Below, in pieces: positions 33,401 through 43,406 of a DNA stretch of 60,000 nucleotides (within the stretch, counting starts at the first letter, position 1; the number at the start of each line of letters is the position of its first letter). Under the pieces are notes generated by a model. It was given only the letters and a program-made list of their open reading frames with translations. It had not been told where the DNA came from and made no database searches. Origin of the DNA: Symsagittifera roscoffensis (lineage: Eukaryota > Xenacoelomorpha > Acoela > Convolutidae); NCBI RefSeq assembly GCF_963678635.1, contig NC_087066.1, positions 46,179,225 to 46,239,224 of the forward strand. Direction: 5' to 3'. Made by a program: the position numbers and the translations under genes.

Positions 33401-34989
33401 AATCAGCTACCACAATTAATTGTCGGAGAAAGTTGAAAGATATACCATACAAAAGCTCTTTCAGTCTTGATTTGAACTAAATTAAAACATTTCAAAAAAA
33501 ATCCATGAGTCGAGAAAAACTGGGTTGAAATTTTTGATTTTTCATTCAAATTCGAGAGGGTAAAGCGAGCGAGCAGGTTTATTTATGCTTATTTTACGCC
33601 GTTAAAATAGTTTAACGCCGTTATGTTAAATTTTAATTTTACTCCAGTAAAATTAGAACTTAGAGTTTTTGCAATGCTAGATTGGTAATCAAAAATTTCA
33701 AAATTATAAGAAAATTTCTGCGAAAAAATTTTTTTGTTTTCCAAAGCATTTTCTTCAAAATTTGTTGTCCTGTTTGCCTATTTTATTATGATTGTCTTAT
33801 ACGCCTAAATTTTTTCTTTGCGTCAGATCCTATCTATCACACGTCGCAGAAAAAACTACATTGATTGGAAAAAAAAACTTTTTTTTTGTAATTTATTAGA
33901 GACCGAAGTCTGATCTAAGCTTGGTTTTAGGTAGAAACTTCGAGCTCCCTAAAAATGAGTATTTAACACGCAGCATTAAGCAAACTCAATCCAAACGAAT
34001 AGCGGCGTAAAATACGTTTGCTTGGTTGGTTTTCTCGGTGGCGTTCTCCTTCTAAAACCATTCCCCAAACGCTATGTAAAGTAAAAGTAATGCATATAGA
34101 AAAGTATTAAATAGATCAAATAGCATGCCTAAATTCAATTTGGAACGACTTCTAAGACGGATTAAATCTCCGCTTACGCGCTAATAGCACAAAAAATATC
34201 GCGCGTTAATTATCCCCAATTGGCCAAATTGGCAATCTTTCAGCCACCATAACTTTCCGAAAAATAATCGCAGATGAATTATTTTTAATTTTGAGCTCGG
34301 GACAACAATACCTTCTCGCTGATATAAATTTTTTTTTTAAAAATGGCCAGTTAAAGTAAGCTTTTCGGCTTTTTAAACGAAACTTTGCATGTAGCACAGA
34401 ATATCTTAGGACATTGTCGAGATTTTAGAAAAGCCCAAAAAGATATTTTTGTCAACATAAAAAAATCGATAAACTCACTGTCAAACACTACAACATCGGC
34501 GCCTGGGCTCAATCATTTTTCGGCAATTCTATCATGGACAAAAAGTATCACCTTTCTTCCAAGTAAATATGCGCAGAAGTGATGACGTCGCGCTCATATG
34601 ACATGAAAGAAAACTAGCAACAAGGGGGACGTGATAACTGTAATTGTGACAACCTGACAGTTGATGAAGTCAGCAAAGGTTGTACAGTGGCAGAGAAGCA
34701 CCCCCAGAATCATGTAGTCTCCGCCTCCTTCCCCTTCTCCCGATGAAGATTCATCAGTAGTCTCTTTGGGACCATCATCAGGAGAGTCTGCAGGTGGGCT
34801 GCGGGGGTTTCGGCCGGGCTGGGAGCTGGGGTGTAGGGCGACGAAGGATCTGCGGTGGGGGAAACAGCTGGTGGTCCAGTTGAGCATGAGGTTGTGGAAG
34901 TGGAAAGTGGCCGCCTCTCCTCTCTGCATCAGACTGGCGAACACAGGGTCCGAGGGCAGAAAAGAACAGGTGAGAATGTTGTAGATGCC
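21215..34989 (-). CDS. GNAT-family N-acetyltransferase, AANAT-like, four visible exons
   Basis: Four GC-richer minus-strand segments join in phase with GT-AG borders: 34989-34654 (112 codons), 28665-28542 (41 codons plus 1 nt), 24137-23929 (2 nt plus 69 codons) and 21430-21215 (71 codons, stop TAA). The joined protein of about 294 residues has the order of an arylalkylamine-N-acetyltransferase-like GNAT: FLPSDPVFASL at the start, a strand before motif A (ILGVLL), motif A RRRGIATALL for acetyl-CoA binding, and a C-terminal end of the type G(Q)LVF...DP. A poorly conserved 40-residue acidic insert interrupts the first exon. Such enzymes acetylate amines in the cytosol; the substrate cannot be predicted. 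Introns of 2.5-6.0 kb contain MITEs and a MULE relic. The start is uncertain: either MEFSRNYLFQ upstream of 34989 is the true start, or an unseen exon lies further right. Confidence 0.65.
22316..23187. mobile_element. TIR element with CCCGGGTTGACC ends, copy 1 (intronic)
   Basis: It starts CCAGGGTTGACC and ends GGTCAACGCGGG, imperfect inverted repeats of the 12-bp end seen intact in copy 2. AT is found on both outer sides, a possible 2-bp target duplication. Inside are repeated phrases around TTGTATGACTAGCATTTTT near both ends and a middle part homologous to copy 2 (TTTTGCATGCAAAA-like, TTTGTTTG, CGATTTGC). No transposase is encoded. It sits in the last GNAT intron. Confidence 0.75.
23188..23928. 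other. Intron remainder, no gene assigned
   Basis: A plus-strand frame of 106 codons at 23228-23548 is Ser/Arg/Lys-rich and unsupported. It ends in GGTATTCGACCCCCTCAAC, which resembles part of the hairpin module at 43.2, 45.7 and 48.7 kb. There is a 25-bp direct duplication AAATTGTCCTCATTTTTTGCA near 23834-23882. Confidence 0.35.
23929..24137 (-). CDS. GNAT gene, motif A exon
   Basis: The acceptor AACTAGTTAG ends at 24138 and the donor CTCAG/GTGAAA follows 23929. The 209-bp exon completes the split Val codon and encodes AYMDMRMCLVVNPLFRRRG, then IATALL, the acetyl-CoA pyrophosphate-binding motif (R/QxxGxG/A), followed by motif B (NSHALQSLLVNKFAFE). The presence of motif A is the main ground for the family call. 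Confidence 0.75.
24445..24515 (+). ncRNA. tRNA-like sequence (SINE head or pseudo-tRNA)
   Basis: TTAGCAAAGTGGTTAGGCG matches a pol III A box and AATCGATCCCC is a weak B box at the right spacing. The ends GGCAC and GTGCC pair as a partial acceptor stem over about 71 nt. The anticodon arm does not fold well, so a functional tRNA is unlikely. It lies in a GNAT intron. Confidence 0.35.
25640..26789 (-). mobile_element. MULE (Mutator-like) relic: FLYWCH zinc finger and transposase C-terminus
   Basis: Read on the minus strand, 26714-26526 (ATG at 26714) encodes a 62-residue FLYWCH-type zinc finger: FEGHAY, SWRCTQSTCNGRVR and a final GHF, with the Cys pair, Arg and His in the expected order. Further along the same strand, 26134-25927 gives ...NFNYFEDNYNER, and after a frameshift the next phase (about 25970-25640) gives a Trp, then HTNNAVEEW, a Pro-rich turn, KDEQNNAE and a Gly. 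This is the conserved YFE/TNN.E.W/EQ..E order of MULE transposase C-termini. The catalytic core between them is missing. In MULEs the FLYWCH finger precedes the transposase, as here. It is nested in a GNAT intron and certainly inactive. Confidence 0.65.
27311..28251. mobile_element. TIR element with CCCGGGTTGACC ends, copy 2 (intronic)
   Basis: It begins CCCGGGTTGACC and ends GGTCAACCCGGG, perfect 12-bp inverted ends flanked by TA on both sides (27309-27310 and 28252-28253), as expected for Tc1/mariner-type integration. Variants of ATTGTATGATAAGCATTTTT recur near both ends. The middle is homologous to 22316-23187. No ORF of note; it is a non-autonomous element. It lies in the GNAT intron between 24137 and 28542. 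Confidence 0.8.
28542..28665 (-). CDS. GNAT gene, second visible exon
   Basis: The acceptor TTTGGGTAG ends at 28666 and the donor CTCG/GTAATA follows 28542. The 124-bp exon begins in phase 0 and ends after the first base of a codon, which fits the previous exon's end and the next exon's start. The encoded segment ends in a hydrophobic strand (PVAIISAL) that leads into motif A of the following exon. Confidence 0.6.
29253..29513 (-). CDS. Candidate coding segment, unassigned
   Basis: A minus-strand frame of about 82 codons ends at TAG (29253) and is preceded by an acceptor-like TTTCATAG at about 29514. The peptide is protein-like (FDMICLSQQFYTIDTREI, then NYLTKIDFDFDLSQ). It has no upstream Met in frame, so it would be a terminal exon. 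It lies in the first GNAT intron on the same strand but cannot be joined in phase. It may be part of an older gene or a decayed element. Confidence 0.25.
   Translation of the reverse strand, partial: KLIKLEFLLKNKLEKVEKQTATSKGVRLTPTETSDAPFDMICLSQQFYTIDTREINYLTKIDFDFDLSQKRNDIATALKPVILLHN
29970..30387. mobile_element. TIR element with iterated AAATGGCATAA ends
   Basis: The left arm (29970-30034) contains AAATGGCATAA three times, and the right arm (30323-30387) is its reverse complement with TTATGCCATTTGG three times. The spacing between motifs is conserved between arms, giving inverted repeats of about 65 bp. The interior of about 290 bp has no long ORF. No target-site duplication is obvious. 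Likely a non-autonomous foldback/MITE element in the GNAT intron. Confidence 0.75.
30456..30545 (-). ncRNA. tRNA-Leu(CAA)-like sequence, probably pseudogene or SINE head
   Basis: On the minus strand a degenerate A box (GTGGCGGAAGGGATAGTATA) is followed by a good anticodon arm, GAGA-CTCAAAG-TCTC, with CAA in the anticodon position. A long variable region and a B-box-like GATTCGAATCC come next. The class II layout suits Leu. Acceptor and T stems pair poorly, so I do not call a working tRNA. Confidence 0.4.
30740..31660. repeat. Diverged tandem repeat, units about 130-215 bp
   Basis: Two landmarks alternate. ACAGGGTTCGTAATTTC-type phrases occur near 30786, 31001, 31136, 31458 and 31585. AACGTCACATCTGGAAAACTA-like phrases occur near 30912, 31076, 31375 and 31532. 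Between them GAGCAGTC and GCAACCCC also recur. Copies are strongly diverged with variable unit length, as for an old satellite. Confidence 0.55.
32832..33125 (+). repeat. Dispersed repeat pair, copy 1
   Basis: This stretch is about three-quarters identical by eye to 34054-34340 in the same orientation. Shared blocks include CAATTTGGAACGA, AAATCTCCGCTTACGCGCTA and GGACAACAATAC. The GCGCTAATAGCGC palindrome lies inside. No coding frame; identity of the element unknown. Confidence 0.6.
34054..34340 (+). repeat. Dispersed repeat pair, copy 2
   Basis: Second copy of the repeat at 32832-33125, about 1.2 kb further right in direct orientation. The DNA between them (33126-34053) is AT-rich with GCCGTTAAAATAGTTTAACGCC-like partial palindromes near 33600 and no gene. 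The pair could be terminal repeats of one decayed element or two insertions. Confidence 0.55.
34654..34989 (-). CDS. GNAT gene, first visible exon
   Basis: The acceptor TTATCTGTTTCAG ends at 34990 and the donor CTGTCAG/GTTGTC follows 34654. The exon is 336 bp, phase 0 at both ends. It encodes the N-terminal GNAT half (FLPSDPVFASL, SFVALHP, YMILGVLL) with a Pro/Ser/Asp/Glu/Gly-rich insert. The reading frame is also open upstream of the acceptor to 35115, including a Met nine codons before the Gln at the border, so an unspliced start there is possible. GC content is much higher than in the flanks. Confidence 0.6.
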
Positions 34990-35905
34990 CTGAAACAGAT
35001 AATTGCGACTAAATTCCATACACAAGCCACGACCTTTGTGACTTCCACGGACTTTTGATAAGGTAGTTTTGTGAAGTGAAGCGGTAAAGTTCTGTTTCAA
35101 ACAAATTGGGTGCATTTTTTCTAGAGGTCATTTTTTGTGCAATTTGTGTATAAATATGGATAATACCAACAAAGTAACTTGAATGTGAAATCCCAGTGAC
35201 AATTTCCACAAACGACCACGATGTGGTGGCGCTACAAACGAATAAAGAAAACGTAATACAGAAGCAATTTGCAACAAATGCAGTTTATGAAGACGCTGCA
35301 ACACCTAAAAAAAACTGATCCGAAACAGGCACGTTACCTCTTTCCCAAAGGCTATGAAATCAGGTGACCGATCTTTTAGCAGACCAATCTTTTAGTTTGC
35401 CAAACCAAAAAAAAAAAGAGTATATTAGCAAAAAAAGTAATAAAACTGAAGCATAATTGATTGACAGACGTCAAAGGGTGCTTAATCTGTACTTGAGATT
35501 TCGGTCTCTTGCGCAATGTAATAACAGCCAAGTTAACACGGTACATTTTACAACCTTGTAATTTCACTATTGAACAGTTTAAATCCCCAATAATTTAAAT
35601 CCAATTTTGTTAAGTTAACACCAAAATTAAAGCGGTACCAACGACTTACTTAAATCCTATCACGCCAAAGTTAATTGTACAATTAACGCAAGCATCACGT
35701 TAAAAAACCTGGTTTATGTCAGTTATACATGCTAAATTGAGGCTTCCTAAATTACTACAGACTCTTATCGACAAGTATGTAATCCATTAGATGTTTCGCT
35801 GAGCCAACATTATTACTAAAACACCTCAATTTTTTCATAGCAATTTAACGTAAAATTTCTGACAATTTAAAAGTTCTGACGGTCATTTGTTGCTGTACTC
35901 GAGTC
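34990..35905. other. No gene assigned
   Basis: This is the region upstream of the first visible GNAT exon. Frames near 35009-35209 and 35376-35567 lack support. A missing first GNAT exon or the promoter may lie here or further right. Confidence 0.4.
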
Positions 35906-36109
35906 ATGAACAACCGCAAACATCAAAAACAATTTATGATTGTGTCTTTTCTCGACCTCACAGATTCATCTGAACACAAACCAAATTTTACACCGTCGGC
36001 CATGAAATTAATTTCTTGTAGGCTTTTATTTGGTTTAGCGCCAAACTGCCGGCCTGAAAATATGTTGTTAGATTTTGAACCAGCTGCTCTTGATCAAAGT
36101 TATCAGTGA
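35906..36109 (+). mobile_element. MULE transposase fragment
   Basis: A plus-strand frame of 67 codons contains LLFGLAPNCRPENMLLDFEP followed by AALDQSY. In MULE transposases a YALLPxK segment precedes a (T)DFE-A motif carrying a catalytic Asp, and the order and spacing here fit. Flanking frames are lost, so this is a short relic, independent of the minus-strand MULE at 25.6-26.8 kb. Confidence 0.4.
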
Positions 36110-36904
36110 TTGAAAAACGCACAAAATATCTTGCAAGATAAGGTGCTATAATGGAATAGGTGGCATACCTCTCTTGAAAAATAAGTCTCTTGAAAAATTT
36201 CACAAATTAAAATACTTTGCCGAAAATTGTTTTTTTTTTAATTTAATTGACACGCGAAGTGAGAAAAAAATATTTGATTTTTTGAAAAACGCGCATCTAA
36301 ACAAAAACTGTTTGACAGTTAATATGATCGCAACAAGGTAACTCAAAATTGCATCGTGCTTTTTTCAAGCATAATGAATGTTTTTAGGCTCTGCCAGCAA
36401 CTTTTATATTGACAATAATTTACTCGAATATCTCACCCAAGATACAAACTCAAGGAGTGGGGTTTGGTCTGATCCATAAATATCGGAGATTTTGATGCGA
36501 AAAATGAAACTTAATACTCCTTAAATTGAATTTTTTCGAGCGTTTTTTTCGTATGTTTTCTGTGCGATGAGCGGAAGATTAAGGAAACTTCGGGGAAAAC
36601 TCGATCCAGCTGCATCAATTTTAAATAAAATAGACAATCAAGCATCTCAAAATACTTGTATTTGGATTAAGACTGCTGGTATTGCCATTTTCGTTTATAC
36701 ATTTCTGTCAAAAAGAGATGTTTGAGTTGCCACGTTTGATCCCTTAAACTTAACTTAACCTTATTTGCTCAGAAATAGAAACGCTTTCTACCATATTTTG
36801 AAGAAAAAAAAATTCTGGGCGATTAAATTGAACAAAAAAGCTGTTCGTACAGCAGTTAATCCATATTTATACGCAATTTTTTAAACAATTCTCGAGAGTT
36901 GTAT

Positions 36905-37080
36905 TACGTAATGTTTTAACAGAGGCGGATCAAGAATTTTCTCTTGAGGGCGGATTTTTGACAAGTTTTCGGAAATTTTGTCAATATTTTTTTAAGTCAA
37001 CCAAATGGATTTTCCAAGCGCTCACAGAACACTATAAAGACTCTATTTTGATCAAACACTTTGCGGCGCTGACAAATTTT
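36905..37080 (+). repeat. Diverged copy of the 'ACTATAAAGACCC' family
   Basis: It contains GGGCGGATTTTTGACAAG, AAATGGATTTTCC, GCGCTCACAGAACACTATAA and AGACTCTATTTTGATC in the same order as the copies at 16.8, 18.1 and 20.8 kb, but with many substitutions. This shows the family is dispersed and not only tandem. Confidence 0.5.
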
Positions 37081-37302
37081 TGAGAAAAAAAATTGTTCAA
37101 AGTTGCCGTTTTTGGGCCATTTTGGAACAATTTTGTAAAAAAGCGTTGTTTTGGTTGAGGAAAAGAAGCGACCTACCCCTTCCCGCCTATCACCTCTATC
37201 CGACCCTGATTTTAATACGTGTTGTTCAGTATAGCTCTTTCCTTAATTGATAGTTTTGTTTAAGTTTGAAAACAAGCAAGAAAAGCAGAAACAAATGGCA
37301 TT

Positions 37303-37590
37303 CCGGGTGGACAAAAAATGTCTATCATACAATTTCATACTAAAATAAAACTGTTCATCATACTATTTCATACACCAAACAAATAGCAACAAAAAGCATG
37401 CTGAGCATTTTTTCCATGCTACGAAACTTTATAACAAGGACATTTCTGCCAAACTACAGGAATAGGATCAAATTTTTTGCCATACTGCTGATCATAAAAA
37501 AAACAGTATAAAAAAAAACGAAAGAATTTTTTCCATTCTATAAAGTTTTATGGAAGTTTTTCCCATTTTCACAGAGAATAATCATTTTTA
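37303..37590. mobile_element. Partial relative of the CCCGGGTTGACC element
   Basis: It starts CCGGGTGGACAAAA and then has several ATCATACAATTTCATAC-like phrases, as the left ends at 22316 and 27311 do. No matching right end is found, so it is truncated or very diverged. Confidence 0.4.
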
Positions 37591-38414
37591 GAGAATAAAG
37601 AACCAAAAATGTAAGTTCATGTATATTTTTTAGACATTTTTTTGTTTCGTAAAATGTATATTAGAGCACAAAAGCAGTTTACAACTAAAAAAGGGTTAAA
37701 ACACTTTTACCTCAAATTTAAATTATTTCAATGGAAAAATGCATATCAAAGAATTTTGTTAAATGAAATTGTATGTAAAGATTTTTTGTTTAAAAAATAT
37801 GAGTTGATGCTAAAGTTGCTCTGATGTAACCAAAACTGCCACCGATTTGTTTTGATTGAGTTTTAAACCAAACTAAAATAATTTTTGCATAGATTTATTA
37901 CATAGACTCCCTCAAAGAAAACGAAAGAACAAACGAAGATCAAAGAGAGCGTCCTTGTAGCGGAAGCCGCTTACAATTCAGAAAATGCACATTTGGCATC
38001 GTAATGTAGGTAATCTTAAATTATATTCGAATGAACTTTAAAAATTGAACATTTGAGAAGTTGGTAAAGTGATAAAGTCAGTTTGATCAGCAGTGTTAAC
38101 GACTAGTTGGGTGGTACCCTGAGTGCATAATACTCAACAAGGGCAATCCTTTGCTCTGCAAGAAGTACCGATAATTCTGGTCCTAGGTTCATATAAAACA
38201 TGTGAGCAAACAGGAATTTAAGGAATTGCGAAAGATTTTTGAAAAAACTACGCTTTTAACTAGCCGGTTAATGTGCAAGTAAAACAGAAGGTTCCGACCA
38301 AAGTCTTAAAAAAAAGCAAATTAACCTCGTTTTTGGTTTTTCCACGGGATAAAAGGACCGAATGAATCATTAGAACTTAGGCAAATTCGATATTTATAGT
38401 AAAACCGGCAAACC
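37591..38414. other. No gene assigned
   Basis: AT-rich DNA. A short minus-strand frame near 38188-38098 (starting MNLGPELSVLLAEQRI) is coding-like in composition and followed by CAG/GTACCA, but it is too short to assign. Confidence 0.35.
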
Positions 38415-40160
38415 AGATTTTGTAGAAAAATGTTAAGAAAAAAATGCAAATTTTTTTGCTGAAAGTCCTTGAATTTTTGAAGTTTTTGATTCCCAAAAAG
38501 GCGTTAACAAAACTCCAAAAACTAATTTAAAATCAATAAAACTACAATCAGGCACAAATAAGCATCTGTAAATAGCTTGAGTTAAGCATAAATAAGCCTG
38601 CTCTCTTGCCTCATTTGCTCGAAACCACCAAAGTCAAAAACGTCAAACTTGTTTTCCTCGAAACAAGTTTTTTCCTTTTTTAAATATCGCTCAAATCACG
38701 ACTGGAAGGGCTTTGATATTATATATCACTCAACCCATTCCGATGATTTTTTTGGTACTTGATTAAGCGTGGAAAATAAAAAAAAAGGAGAATAACACAC
38801 CCAATACGAGATTCCTTCCCATTTTCAAGGGTCGGCGCAAAAACGTTGTAGAAAACTGATCACAGGTGAAACTTTCTTAAGTACTCTAATTTGCTTCGAG
38901 AATAGTATTTTCCTCGCCAAAGTAGTGAGTCTTGTATACTTAGTGTAAGCAACTCAATAACACGCAGGTCAAATAGGACCGACTATTCGCGAGACACTCC
39001 GAAGGTTTTCGCTCAAACAAACGTTCAAGCATTCGGTTGCACCAAAAGAATGCCGTGCTTATTAGTTATAGAGCAACAGGGTTAAAATTCTTTGATAATT
39101 CTTTAAAGAATGAATAAAAATCAGATTAAACGTACCGTTGAAATCCAAAAGTAATACCTGAATGTGATTTTCGGTAGCCATTTCAATCAGGAAATTGAAG
39201 GGCGGCGGAGTAAGTGGCAACTATGTCGGCCAAAAAGATAGCCAATTTCATCAGATAAAAACGAACTGTAACATAAAAAGAAAAAAAATAGCAAAACTCA
39301 TTCATGTAAAATATGCCAATTCGATTTCATGTAAAATATGCCAAATAGGACCGACTATTCGCGAGACACTCCGAAGGTTTTCGCTCAAACAAACCATCGA
39401 GCATTCGGTTGCACCACAAGAATGCCGTGCTTGTTAGTTACAGAGCAACAGGGTTAATATTCTTTGATAATTCTTTAAAGAATGAATAAAAATCAGATTA
39501 AACGTACCGTTGAAATCCAAAAGTAATACCTGAATGTGATTTTCGGTAGCCATTTCAATCATGAAATTGAAGGGCGGCGGAGTAAGTGGCAACTATGTCG
39601 GCCAAAATGATAGCCATTTTCATCAGATAAAAACGATCTGTAACATAAAACGAAAAAAAAATAGCAAAACTCATTCATGTAAAATATGCCAATTAGATTT
39701 GGGAGAAAAATGATTGGAAAAAAAATTCGAAAATTCTTTTCCTTGAATTTTTGAAGTTTTTGATTCCCAAAAAGGCGTTAACAAAACTCCAAAAACTAAT
39801 TTTACTTCAGTAAAGATACAAGTAGGCACAAATAAGCTATTGTAAATAGCTTGGATTATGCATAAATAAGCCTGCTCTCTTGCTTCATTTGCTCGAAACG
39901 ACCAAAAGTCAAAAACGTCGAAAGGGTTTTTCTCGAAACACATTTTTTCCTTTTTTAAATATCGCTCGAATCACGACTGGAAGGGATTGGATATTATATA
40001 TCACTCAATCCATTCTGATGATTTTTTTTGGTACCTGATTTAGCGTGGAAAATAGAAAAAAAAAGAATAACACACCCGAATAAGAAATTCCTCCCCATTT
40101 TCAAGGGTCGGCGCAAAAACGTTGTAGAAAACTAATCACAGGTGAAACTTTTTTAAGTAC
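38415..40160 (+). repeat. Nested direct and tandem repeats (R-S-S-R)
   Basis: A block of about 420-470 bp (R) at 38415-38884 recurs at 39694-40160 in the same orientation. Between them a 372-bp block (S) is tandemly repeated at 38971-39342 and 39343-39692, landmark GGACCGACTATTCGCGAGAC. Copies are about 90-95 percent alike by eye. An 80-codon plus frame at 39195-39437 spans the S-S junction and is a by-product. I see no protein or RNA signature that names the element. R copies flanking an S pair could come from terminal repeats or from unequal exchange. Confidence 0.75.
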
Positions 40161-42278
40161 TTATATGCCTTTTTTATGTCCTTATGCTGTCTTGTATCTT
40201 CAGAATAATGTGGCTATCATTTCGGAGTAGTGAATACATCAATCTGAGGCCGGGGGATTTTCGCGAAGCGCGACTGTAAATCGCTGTGTGATTTTCCGGT
40301 GGACATTTGGAGCTGAAGTCCGAAGTAAATTTAATCCGTGAAAAACAAAGAATAAAAATTAGCTGGAATGAAATAATATGTTAACAACACTTTAAGAAAC
40401 TTGTCCAGTTTGTCTAGAAACTCAGAAAAAGTGGTTGGAACACGTGTTTATAGTAAATATACTTTTGACAAACGGTAATTTTCCTAATGTGGAAGTAGCT
40501 TTCGGTGTCAAAGACCTCTATATAAGATTAAATGTGATACAAAAACCGGACGAAGTTAACATGACTCTTTGATAAGCAGCAATCGCTGGCACGTGTTTTT
40601 CCCAATCTGACAGTTTTTTCCAAAAACTTTATATAACTGGTCAAATATACAGATACTTTCTCATGATCTTCGTTTACGAAAAACTCTAAGAAGTTGCTAA
40701 CAGAAATTGCTCACTAAAATTCCAAATTAACAAATGGTCGGTGAAACAAGCAACTTTTGACATGAAACAGCGTTCTTATTAAGTAGAACTATCTCTTAGT
40801 TAGAAGACAATTCTCTCGATTTTACGGCAATTAGGGAGCTAAAAAGAAAAAAATAATAATTTCCAGAACTTTTTTCTCAGAATTAGCAGACTCGAGCGCA
40901 TGTGAGAATTTCTTTGCGAAAACTGCTAAACTAGTCCTGATCTTCATCTCCTGTAAAACTCGACGGCTCTTGGCTCATTGCAAAGTCTGTATAATTGTTA
41001 ATATTATTATCATTTTTGATAATAATGAAATAAGCGTGATCTCAGCAGTTTTTGTTTCGGCAGAGCGCACACAGCCCTCAGATTTACAGCGAAAGAGAGC
41101 TTGGCAGGAACTAGGTATAGGTTAGCAACAATCGATTTGCAAAACATTTTTTTGTTAATTGCAGTTTCATCGAAAGAATACACAAAATTAATTCAAGTGT
41201 TTCAAAATGTTGCTTAAATTAGTAAACTTGACTTTTGATAACTATCAGTAAGCTGTGTCGAAAAGGCTATTCACAAGCTCTGTCGCTATTTAATAATTTC
41301 AGTTTAAAAAATTGATAAGCTGTTATTCAAAAAGTTCTAAGATCCGTTGATTTTTTCTATTTCTAGAAAAGGCTGAGCAGTCATTATTTCATAAAAAAGT
41401 TGAGAACATACTACTGTACCTGTTATTTAGTTGCATACTGATTACCGCATTTTCGATCCTGTCAGTGTCAAACATACTGTCTTTAGAAAATCGGCTGGCA
41501 TGTCTTCAGTCAACATTACTACAGACTAGACCGAAGTTACTTTGTTCTTATTGAACGTTTTTATGAAAAAAGCCCACTTTGAGCAAACTGAATTGATAGT
41601 ATTTATTTTAGTCCGCAAATCCTTAAAAGCTAGAATCACAAATTATCAAGGCGTAAATCAGTGTTTTCACTTGGCTGACTCACATGTTTAAAAATCAGTT
41701 TCTTCATAATTTTAAGCATTTCAAAACAGGGGAGGGACTCAAAGCTAGCTTGAAATAAACTACCAACGACCTTATTAGCGAAAAAAAATACATTTTTTTC
41801 TTGCCTCTTTTGTTTCACTTGAAATATCCAAATTCTTTTTCTCAATAGACAGAAAAAGATTTTGAGAAAAAAACGATCGACTGATGACTTGAAGAGTTTT
41901 AGGCGATTATTAACTCGATCTCATGGTAAATAAAAAAACACTCTAATGCAAAAATCTTACCCACTTGCATTGATTGGAATAGGTATCACGCTAAAACTTT
42001 TAATTTTCACAAATCTTCCATGATTGACTTTTTCAACATAACTAACCCACATTGAGAAAAATGGATCAATACGCATTTTTTCGATGCGAAAACTGAAGAC
42101 CACCTTCGAAACTAAAAGTTAATCATGTTTATCCGCCATTTTCTCGTTGCAAATCGACAATTTAATGCCCTTTCTATTTAGCAAAATGATTTGATGTGAA
42201 CTACATAGCCAACATAAATTTGCAAAAGAGTCAATTAATGCAAAGAAACAGAAAAAAATATATATATGGTCTTAAAGT
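40161..42278. other. No gene seen
   Basis: AT-rich DNA. A GC-richer patch at 40230-40330 and another at 40920-41130 have no supported frame. A short minus-strand frame near 40981 (starting MSQEPSSFTGDEDQ) ends after 15 codons. Confidence 0.4.
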
Positions 42279-43406
42279 TGATAAACGTAACGTAGTTTGT
42301 GAAAACTGGCGTGTTAATTGAAATCCAAAAACTAAACTCAATATTTAAAACTAGAAAACTATCACGAATTTTCGTTCCATTTGCTTTTTGCCTACTTTGC
42401 AGCAAATAAATTTAAATTGAACTGAAAAGTGCACATACACCTAAAGGCATTCAGAAAGGCAATAATATCATTGACGACACTTTTTGAGGTCACTACTGTA
42501 GTTATTGGAGCATTGTAGGACTTTTCCTGATTAAAAAAAGCCGGAAACACTTGAGTAGATGTCCACTGGTCCAAAAACAAAACTCCTTTAAAAAATTTTA
42601 TCATTCAATCTTTAACATCACAGTCGCCTCGAATTGTTTATTTTAAAAAACCAATTTATGCCTTTCAGAAAATATTTTAAAACATTCAAAATCCGAGTTA
42701 ACATTGACAACACAACAGGACGACTGCCAATTATATTAAGAACTATTTTAATCGAAAAAACTCCAAGCTTTGAAAATTATGCCGGCGAAAAATGAGCAGA
42801 CAAACAGAAGTACATCAAATCAATTTTTCCCTAAAAAATTATTTCTTAGATACTAAAAAAAGAACAAGGTCCGACCGGAACCCGAACCCCAGCCGCCTTA
42901 ACTCTAGACCAAGTGCGGAAGATCCTGCAAGTCGATAAGGTTCAATAATGAAGCAAGTTCAATTTCTAACAGATTTGTAAGTTCTCTACGGAAAACAGTC
43001 TAGTTCTCTATTACAAGTTCAAGAGTAAAGACATAAAACTTCAAACCACTGAAATAAAAAATAACGATCTAAATAAGTGAAAAATCTATCGTTAATTAAC
43101 CCTAAATAATACCTCATATAATTTACAATTAAGTTTGCGCCTTTCGTACATCACACTCTCCCGCTTCTTCAGATAACAGAGATCAGTTCACAAGCGGAAA
43201 TAGAGGGGGGCAGACGCCCCCCGTCAGGGATTCGACCCCCTGACAACCCGAAGGTTCCCTTCTTTGAACTTTTTTACGATATCCATTTTTGACTGAACAG
43301 ACTCTAAATTTTTTCTTAAGTCGCCTTTGGCGCCAATATATACCAATTTTGAGGGGCAGCGCGCGGCAATCAATTTGGTCAACCTACAAAAAGGTCGATA
43401 AAGTTT

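Noticed and set aside
38098-38188. Short minus-strand frame starting MNLGPELSVLLAEQRI as a first GNAT exon
   Set aside because: Its donor phase does not match the first visible exon and its peptide does not resemble an AANAT N-terminus.
40946-40990. Minus-strand frame MSQEPSSFTGDEDQ as a gene start
   Set aside because: It stops after 15 codons and has no clear donor site.
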